Assembly: GCA_021234535.1 (NCBI GenBank)
Contig: CM037845.1
Span: 7,618,143-7,682,142, forward strand
Length of the DNA stretch: 64,000 nt
Direction: 5' to 3'
From: Stichopus chloronotus
Taxonomy: Eukaryota; Echinodermata; Holothuroidea; Aspidochirotida; Stichopodidae
Shown here: piece by piece, positions 59,901 through 64,000 of the stretch
Layout of the letters: every line of letters begins with the position of its first letter
Position numbering within the stretch: position 1 is the stretch's first letter
The notes under the pieces: generated by a model
The model's database searches: none
What the model was told of the DNA's origin: nothing
What the model saw: the letters and a program-made list of their open reading frames with translations, nothing else
Program-made: the position numbers and the translations under genes

Positions 59901-62900
59901 AAACAGGTAAGTGAAGGAAATGAAACATTTTACGAAGCTGATTTTGGAAAGGTGACCGAAAATAAACACGACTCATATCTTGAATGCACGTTTTTGACGA
60001 AGAGTCATAACCTGATTAATTGAATTGACACAGAAGATGCATCTGATGTTTTACATCACCTCAGAATTTGCCCGCAAAGTTAGAATCCGCCAAAATGTTA
60101 GAAAAGAAGTATTCCAGTCGGAAATTTGTAATGGCAGCCTATGTGTCATCAGTGAAAGAAATCTCTTTGTGTCAGGACCCTTACACTGATTTCACTGTAC
60201 ATTTATGCAAAGCCTTCCCGCATATCATTTGTGCTCTTTGCTGTTGGTTTGTTGGTTGCCACCACATGGGAAGAGTACCATCCATACCATGATAGAACAG
60301 CACCGAACAGATTGTAAAAGGATGTCACTAAGGACAAAATAAAAAAATGAAAAATTGCAGAGACACTGTATAAGAATTCATAATGTTGCAATTGTTACCT
60401 GAAGTGGGCACTGGCAACGTGTTTCCATTTTTCAGTGTTTAGAGGCTTCTTGGTTGATATGTAGTATGTAGTTATTTGAAAACTAATATTTTTCAGAGGG
60501 TTTTAGTTCACTATTTATAAGTGTGTTCAGATTTCCAGCATGTGCACTACAAACATGACCTAACCTCGACTGAAATAATATCACACATTATCATTTGTAT
60601 GGAATCATTTGCATGGAGTTATTGACCCCACTATGAGACAGAAAATAATATCAGAATATTGACACAAACTCCTCGACTCCCTTCGAACTCTCCAGAGAAA
60701 TCCGAAGTCCCCGTGGAGAACCTCTTGCCGCCAGATGGACCAGAGACCCAACAGTTTAAGGAACAGAGGATGGAATTTGAGAGAGAGTGGCCATCGGTCC
60801 AAGCCCTGCTGACGGGGACCGTCAATCTGGAACCACTGGTGGTGGAAATAGAGAACCTGAGAGTCGATGATGTCCTGAAGACCTCTCACAACAAAGTCGA
60901 GCGTGCGTTTACTTTTTCTTTTGTTTTCTTTTCAGTCTTTACCATTGGTGGCAGCTGATGTCATTGAAATAGGTAACATTGTAATAATAATAATAAGATA
61001 CATTTATATAGCGCCTTATATAAGTACAATAGCAAAGCGCTTAACAAAGGTTCAGTCTTTGAACAAGAATGTTTTGAGCAATCTCCTTCCCCCTCCCATG
61101 GAAAATACCACCTGAGTCCCTTGGTTTGGGCCCAAAACAGGAGATTTACTATCCACCTGAATTTGTAGTGCTATCTTGACTGCACTGTCCGGTGCAAAAA
61201 TCCGTTCTCAAGTGATTGAGTGGTACTGAAATGTCTTTGACACCTGCAGCCAGATTATGTGAAAGAATGAGCTCCAAAGTGCTACAAAAATACATCATTA
61301 AAAGTTATTATCAAAGATGTTAAAAGTTATCATCAAATAAGTTAGATACGTTTGTGCTTGAATTTCCTTACATTTTTTATTTCTATCAAAATATCTCCAT
61401 GACTCGATCTGCGTAACCTTGGGTTGCTTTGTGTGTCCACTCGAAAAAAGCAAAGAAAATGGTAAGTATTTCTTTGGGACAACTGTACATACAATGTCCA
61501 GGGTTACTGTACCCCAGGCTCTGTGAGAGAGAGGTCAACACTTGTGATATATCTTGTTTTGAATTCTTTTCACCCGCTTCTGCAGAACCCTATACATACC
61601 GTCCAGCAGACTACACCAGTATGGACTTAGACGAGGAGGACGAGGATGCCGAGGCAGATGAAGATGACGAGATGGAAGAAGAGGAGGTAAAACTTGAAGT
61701 TTAGAGTAATTCTGTCATTGTTTAAATTGAGGGAAAGAGTACTTCTGACATCTACTATCATTAAAAGGTTTTTAATTACTTGGGAACTACCTTATAAAGA
61801 TAATATTGATGACTATTGCAACAGCAAGTTATGTTTACCTAGAACGTGATGGAGATTTGTGACCCTCAAGCCAGAATATACTGGTGTAGTCCTGGTTCAT
61901 TGAATAATATTGGAAAGAAAATCGTCAGTAGTGTGATTATCGAAGGAGTAAGTTTTTGTTCATTTGGGCATAGGGCCAATATTTTGTTCTATTCAAATGT
62001 TTCTAAACTTTTCTCTGGAATCATTTGCACAGAGCTTGTTTTAGTGCATGCTACACTGTTTTCTTGTTTGGTTTCGCCGCTGTGTGTAACAACCTTCACT
62101 TGCACAATGTTTTCTTGAATTGGCCAACTTGAGCAGAAGATGATGAGAATACGGGTCATTAGACAAATAAATGGGGTTGCTTAGTTACAGGTGAACATAC
62201 CCACTGTAATGCATCTCTCAAACTCAGATGCTGGTTACCTACATCGTGAACTACATTTGAGACTCTCATTTGAAGGACGTGAGCATGTCCTCTTAAGCCA
62301 AACTTTGTTAAACTTTATCTCCTCAGGATGAAGAGGTCGCAAAAAATAAGAAGAAACAACTTGGCGATACCAAACATTTCTGTCCGGTGGCATTCAAAGA
62401 GAACTTTGTGCTCTGGCCAGGAAATCCGGAGATTGGTGCCAAGTACAGGGAGCGGGTTTTCTACTTCTCCAACCAAGAAAATAAAGACAAATTCATGGCA
62501 GAGCCCACTACTTACGTCGCCAAGGGCATGCCGTTCCAGGTAAGTCATTTGAAGTTACTTGAATTTTCCCTCAGGAGAGCATCTCCTTTCTTGTCGGAAC
62601 CACATTCATGCAATTTCATGTAATGGAGAGTTTTCCTTATCCTTCAGTAATGTTTGAATTTCCTGGTGATAAACCTCCTCTGCAGTAAGTTACTTCACCT
62701 CCCCATCCTCTCTTAAGTTCGATAAAGATAGCATGGTGTGGTTCAACTGCATGTAAGCACCACATGGCTTAAGCTGTGCAGAATGTTGTACATGAAATAA
62801 GGTCCATAGCCAGACTGAACAATTTGGGGAGGCATATCAGTGTTGAAGCTTTGTTGGCCTGTGGAAGGGGTCTAAGGGGTAGGGTTTCTCCCTCCCCTTA

Positions 62901-63381
62901 AAAAATTTTTAGCTTTTATCAAGAGTTCTAGATGCAAAATGATGCAAGATTTCCATCTTCTCTTTCTGTATTTGTATTCCAAAAAAGCAGGACCTTGTAT
63001 TGAAAAGTTTTGGGAGTTTCTTGGGGGGACACATGCTCCCATGCCCAGTTGGCTGTGTGCCTGCACACAATATGATAGAAGGAAATAGTAGATGGAATTG
63101 TCACAACCATTGAAAATTGAATATCACGGCACGTTTCCATTTGTTACATTTATCATACCAGCCACCTCCCGTGAGGCTCTTAATGCTTGGACCCAGAGGG
63201 GCTGGGAAGTCCCTACACGGCAGACATCTGGCGGAAGAGCTGGGCATATTCCACATCGACTTCAGAGAGAGACTACAGGAATTGATCATCGGTAAAACCA
63301 AAAAGAAGATCGGTCCAGAGTTCGAAGAAGATGAAGATGAACCAGAGAGTGACAGTGAAGATGAGAATGCAGCGGTGAAAG
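35978..63381 (+). CDS. AK9: Adenylate kinase 9 (AK9), 5' part, 22 exons; 3' end off window
   Basis: AK9 is a large multi-domain nucleoside mono-/diphosphate kinase that moves phosphate between nucleotides. The 22 exons are annotated separately and give about 1,148 codons (numbered without the two extra bases). Three kinase modules are visible: P-loop 1 GKPGSGKT (residues 105-112) with a LID-like RRSGQRIDPATN; P-loop 2 GPPLSGRT (472-479); P-loop 3 GPRGAGKS (1085-1092). Between modules are the repeated CPV...YFSS/MSS...F...P..Y segments typical of AK9 and long Glu/Asp-rich linkers. Identity rests on whole-length resemblance to human AK9, for example RYRWRRSKWARACPVEL, GGWIVDNFPL and LGDTKHFCPVAFKENF. 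Exons 3 and 7 each contain one surplus base that breaks the frame, so read literally the protein would stop early. All introns are GT-AG. The fourth module should lie right of the window. Confidence 0.9.
37060..37330. repeat. Tandem repeat in AK9 intron 1, about three diverged units
   Basis: Blocks GACTGCACCTCCACT, AACAGTACCTTGATG/TAGTACCTGGATAC/AACAGTACCTGGATTCC and GTGCACT(A)TGACTGC recur at 80-95 bp spacing. Trinucleotide-like CACTGCAACTGTG phrases add local complexity. Non-coding. Confidence 0.6.
38556..38804 (+). CDS. AK9: AK9 exon 2 (N-terminal extension)
   Basis: 83 codons, acceptor ATGCAG, donor GTAAGA, phase 0 to 0. Encodes a low-complexity S/T/D-rich stretch ending MDADPFDEDE, which aligns with the FADIFDEDE start of human AK9. 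The earlier part makes this protein about 68 residues longer at its N-terminus than the human one. Confidence 0.8.
39388..39659 (+). CDS. AK9: AK9 exon 3 (P-loop 1), with a one-base frameshift
   Basis: Starts AELRFLHSKPTCFIILGKPG and includes Walker A GKPGSGKT. After DLGKK (about 39553-39562) the frame shifts by one base. The continuing protein LQEILIKGGVIPEEMAARLI, then EEKINSPEVTHHG, is read one base later, and this second frame joins exon 4 correctly in phase 1. The exon is 272 bp, whereas 271 would keep the frame. Read literally, translation stops early in exon 4. Confidence 0.88.
40297..40409 (+). CDS. AK9: AK9 exon 4
   Basis: 113 bp, phase 1 to 0. Encodes (G)YVIDDFPCMSEEYMKVTDQL, continuing ALIKNWDLKPDFIINLR. 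GYVIDDFP is the adenylate-kinase GF.LDGFP-type motif of the nucleotide-binding core. Confidence 0.93.
41850..41965 (+). repeat. Dispersed repeat fragment, partner at 8880-8990
   Basis: Contains ACTGACAAAGCACCTGCAGC, AGCCACTCAGAA and a CTAGCCAGAGCCCTGCATTG block, homologous to the copy in the BCKDHB intron. Lies in AK9 intron 4. Confidence 0.4.
42031..42231 (+). CDS. AK9: AK9 exon 5 (LID-like segment and acidic linker)
   Basis: 67 codons, phase 0 to 0. IPDKDLIHRRSGQRIDPATN matches the adenylate-kinase LID pattern (R..GQR.D..T), followed by HIYTREQWNP and a run of mostly Glu/Asp. Acceptor TCGCAG, donor GTGAGT. Confidence 0.93.
42601..42729 (+). CDS. AK9: AK9 exon 6
   Basis: 43 codons, phase 0 to 0. 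Encodes FPDDRPELSVEMIERLVRRP, then EDLPVHVTESVKLYKEKLIK, matching the LVQRPEDYLENVENIVKLYK region of human AK9. Confidence 0.92.
43816..44133 (+). CDS. AK9: AK9 exon 7, with a one-base frameshift and stop
   Basis: Starts DYMADHNQQYLIEMDANTPT and runs to NTFTLRRA. At 43930-43941 one surplus base (GCAGGCGGTCC) moves the frame and gives TGA at 43963-43965. In the shifted frame the AK9 sequence resumes (VPIRLQNQDEEEIPDDIETE, then RYRWRRSKWARACPVELQRG) and joins exon 8 in phase 2. The length is 318 bp, whereas 317 keeps the frame. Confidence 0.88.
44550..44730 (+). CDS. AK9: AK9 exon 8 (P-loop 2 with Lys-to-Arg)
   Basis: 181 bp, phase 2 to 0. FLDKIYVMSSPEAMEQFLKN, then PRPYL, closes the CPV module. 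It is followed by CKLFVVGPPLSGRTSLCHLL. The Walker A lysine is replaced by Arg (AGA at 44686-44688). Confidence 0.94.
45692..45824 (+). CDS. AK9: AK9 exon 9
   Basis: 133 bp, phase 0 to 1. VLDVQELIKPRYKAHKDKQV, then ELAKQEAIEAAIANVKARLK, matching the VVDYAQLVQPRFDKARE...AAAIKVVKEKL region of human AK9. Helical and charged. Confidence 0.92.
46100..46450. repeat. Candidate dispersed repeat in AK9 intron 9
   Basis: A TG-rich start (GTGTGTGTCTGGGTGTGTCTG) is followed by CAATGAGAGTCAAAGTTGG, ACATGGTTTGAAG and AAGGTCAAAGGTCATAGG. Phrases of this kind occur widely in invertebrate introns; no second copy was found in this window. Confidence 0.3.
47712..47750 (+). CDS. AK9: AK9 exon 10 (acidic micro-exon)
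   Basis: 39 bp, phase 1 to 1, TAAEDSDQEDKAE. Acceptor TTCTAG, donor GTAGAT. Supported by phase, splice sites and acidic linker character, not by strict sequence conservation. Confidence 0.7.
49768..49950 (+). CDS. AK9: AK9 exon 11 (acidic linker)
   Basis: 183 bp, phase 1 to 1. DEQEKASTVADTEPPPEGEK and a further 40 residues rich in E, D, G, T and Q, ending GGKTDEE. Acceptor TGATAG, donor GTACAC. A disordered, Pro/Glu/Asp-rich linker. Confidence 0.82.
50000..52013 (+). other. AK9 intron 11, no other gene seen
   Basis: Two kilobases of T-rich intron without recognisable coding blocks, tandem repeats or element ends. The open frames on both strands near 49.2-50.2 kb are shadows of exon 11 or intron sequence. 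Confidence 0.5.
52014..52061 (+). CDS. AK9: AK9 exon 12 (micro-exon)
   Basis: 48 bp, phase 1 to 1, DKKGKHSEVTDGGDPD. Acceptor TTCAG and donor GTGAGA fit the flanking exons; the sequence itself is not conserved. Confidence 0.7.
52255..52435. repeat. Degenerate (GACT)n microsatellite
   Basis: ACTGACTGACTGACTGATC, CAACTGACTGACTGACC and CTGACTGACTATCTGTCTGTC tracts are interrupted by CAACCAAC variants. In AK9 intron 12, just before exon 13. Confidence 0.75.
52568..52820 (+). CDS. AK9: AK9 exon 13
   Basis: 253 bp, phase 1 to 2. DESHPEVQAAIQQAELDAEN, then MTYTLAPEQYIDCLEEAINE and IHKEIRRRDPTGP. Matches the ADHPEVVTMIEETIKMSQDI...YEKHAEILQEVLGEVMEEN region of human AK9. Confidence 0.92.
53479..53709 (+). 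CDS. AK9: AK9 exon 14
   Basis: 231 bp, phase 2 to 2. AGGWIVDNFPLTREHWTVLI, then DRGLAPDEVVFLKDSSEGMT, the GGWIVDN.P core of kinase module 2, ending in a charged coiled-coil-like stretch (KLRKEEEEREKARILEEA). Confidence 0.95.
54571..54638 (+). CDS. AK9: AK9 exon 15 (coiled-coil)
   Basis: 68 bp, phase 2 to 1. LQELREKKEEEERLKALKEA then EE. Continues the coiled coil of exon 14, like the KKKKEEEEARKATEEELRLEEE segment in human AK9. Confidence 0.88.
54660..54840. repeat. Pyrimidine minisatellite in AK9 intron 15
   Basis: Irregular CCTTGTCCTCCC-type units (CCTTCCCTTGTCCTCCCTG, TCCTCTCCTTGTCCTCCCA) pass into CCCTTCC runs. Strong strand asymmetry, almost no purines. Confidence 0.6.
55723..55833 (+). 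CDS. AK9: AK9 exon 16 (acidic linker)
   Basis: 111 bp, phase 1 to 1. DGDEDSGEGEGKVEEGIEGE, then VKEQEDGDQEEEKDTEE. Acceptor TGCACAG, donor GTAAAC. Built from GA(G/A)GGTGAG-like repeats. Confidence 0.85.
56899..57000 (+). CDS. AK9: AK9 exon 17 (Pro/Glu linker)
   Basis: 102 bp, phase 1 to 1. AKTAEETPRTEPEEEQATPA, then VEAPPAEEPTETKP. Acceptor TTTAAG, donor GTACCT. Confidence 0.78.
57575..57660. repeat. CACCT-rich short repeat in AK9 intron 17
   Basis: Repeated CACCT(G/T) phrases: CACACCTGCACCTCTT, GCACCTTACCTGTACC, AGCACCTCACCTGCCC, GCGCCTCACC. It contains many AGGTG/CAGGTG motifs on the minus strand. No function is evident. Confidence 0.5.
59399..59458 (+). CDS. AK9: AK9 exon 18 (micro-exon)
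   Basis: 60 bp, phase 1 to 1, DPALTEVTETTAEDSSYMAT. Acceptor CTCCAG, donor GTACCG. Supported by splice sites, phase and linker composition. Confidence 0.7.
59790..59870. repeat. Short tandem repeat of a 30-35 bp phrase
   Basis: GTCACTTTAAGTAAAGTGCCC GAAGTTT, then GTCACTTTTTAAAAAGTGCCC TAAGTTT, then GTGACTTTGAGG. Each unit is self-complementary around (ACTTT..AAAGT). In AK9 intron 18. Confidence 0.6.
60696..60902 (+). CDS. AK9: AK9 exon 19
   Basis: 207 bp, phase 1 to 1. EKSEVPVENLLPPDGPETQQ, then FKEQRMEFEREWPSVQALLT and VVEIENLRVDDVLKTSHNKV. Aligns with the FKEKIGSFIILWKQLEATIS...LNLEIADRTPQELLQKVVE region of human AK9. Donor GTGCGT. Confidence 0.88.
60980..61045 (+). repeat. (TAA)n with ATTTATATAGCGC motif
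   Basis: AATAATAATAATAAGATACATTTATATAGCGCCTTATATAAG, then AAAGCGCTTAACA. The ATTTATATAGCGC phrase next to a trinucleotide tract is a recurrent interspersed motif in animal genomes; its source element was not identified. In AK9 intron 19. Confidence 0.5.
61586..61686 (+). CDS. AK9: AK9 exon 20
   Basis: 101 bp, phase 1 to 0. PYTYRPADYTSMDLDEEDED and a Glu/Asp run ending EEEE. Corresponds to PFQYTAWELTGEDYEEETED in human AK9. Acceptor TGCAG, donor GTAAAA. Confidence 0.88.
62327..62539 (+). CDS. AK9: AK9 exon 21 (CPV module before P-loop 3)
   Basis: 71 codons, phase 0 to 0. LGDTKHFCPVAFKENFVLWP, then YRERVFYFSNQENKDKFMAE. Nearly collinear with LGDTKHFCPVVLKENFILQP...YREKIYYFSSAEAKEKFLEH of human AK9. 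Confidence 0.96.
63162..63381 (+). CDS. AK9: AK9 exon 22 (P-loop 3), last exon in the window
   Basis: 220 bp, phase 0 to 1. PPPVRLLMLGPRGAGKSLHG, then RHLAEELGIFHIDFRERLQE and IGPEFEED plus an acidic run. Walker A is intact here. Donor GTAAGT. No further exon was recognised between 63382 and 64000. Confidence 0.95.
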
Positions 63382-64000
63382 GTAAGTGGAATATAGAGAA
63401 ACTCAGACACGAACTTAACTTTCGTGAAATTTCACCAACAAATCTGGATCATAATGGGTGGCAAATTTGCTATCTTTGCATCCTATATGCCCTGAGACAC
63501 CCCGACCATGAGAACAGTTAACGAATATAAACCAAACCGGAGAGAATGTAGGTGTAACTGAAAAGTCTTACCACTAACTGGAACACCTTTTCCCAATAGT
63601 TCAAAGTCATACAGGCTGTTTGTTACAAAACTTTAAGAAAAAAGAAATTGAAAGAAAAATGAAAAGCTGGTGGAAAGTTGAGGCCTTTAATGCTTCTTAT
63701 GTTTCTTAGGGAATCATGTATATATTTTTCCAAACTTTCAGCTCATTACCTCATCCTTACTCTATCACGAATCTGGTGTATCATAAATACAAAGCCAGAA
63801 GTATGCATACATCTGTTCTTCTACCATTCTACAGTTTTCCTAATGCATGTGCAATCTTGCCTGACAGGCCAGTGCATCTTATTACTATGTAATCATCACT
63901 TGCCATAAGAGAAGATAGTGAATAGATTTATGTTACTCATGAATTTGGGCGCTGCATTATATTTGTCTGTCTGTTGTTCTTTGTTACTTTTCCATACCTT

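Noticed and set aside
35978..63381. Calling AK9 a pseudogene
   Set aside because: Two one-base shifts are outweighed by 20 clean exons with consensus splice sites and conserved domains. Sequence error or a recent lesion is more likely, so it is kept as a gene with breaks noted.

Overview
The window is animal nuclear DNA: AT-rich, with intron-split genes (GT-AG introns) and many dispersed repeats. Three protein genes can be reconstructed by joining exons. They cover only a few kilobases; the rest is intron, intergenic DNA and repeats. The protein set (a deuterostome-like alpha-tubulin with a one-codon first exon, a ciliary-type adenylate kinase 9, a mitochondrial BCKDH E1-beta) and the repeat style (tRNA-derived SINEs, diverged MITEs, a 140-bp tandem family, poly-C/G runs) suggest a marine invertebrate deuterostome, perhaps an echinoderm. 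That placement is inference and not proven by the sequence.

Layout. (1) 1-20.2 kb, minus strand: BCKDHB, seven exons from the initiator ATG (20172) down to 671; the last exons lie off the left edge. Its introns carry two full copies of a 345-bp TAA-flanked MITE around exon 4, two tRNA-derived SINEs (one with a hammerhead-ribozyme-like core), a tandem array containing an inverted unit, a 1.4-kb element with perfect 15-bp terminal inverted repeats, and a three-copy foldback. (2) 20.2-25.7 kb: intergenic, with a decayed LINE 3' region. (3) 25.7-29.9 kb, minus strand: a complete alpha-tubulin gene of three coding exons. (4) 29.9-36.0 kb: intergenic DNA between the divergent tubulin and AK9 genes, with tandem and dispersed repeats. 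(5) 36.0 kb to the right edge, plus strand: the first 22 exons of an adenylate kinase 9 gene, about 1,150 codons covering three P-loop kinase modules and long acidic linkers.

The genes are not an operon or a functional cluster. BCKDHB is mitochondrial branched-chain amino acid catabolism; tubulin and AK9 would both suit microtubule/cilium biology, but their adjacency may be chance. Two AK9 exons each carry a one-base shift against an otherwise intact reading frame. No CRISPR, rRNA, intact tRNA gene or prokaryote-type system was seen. The most unusual item is the SINE-like element at 12.6 kb, with Pol III boxes followed directly by a degenerate hammerhead core.
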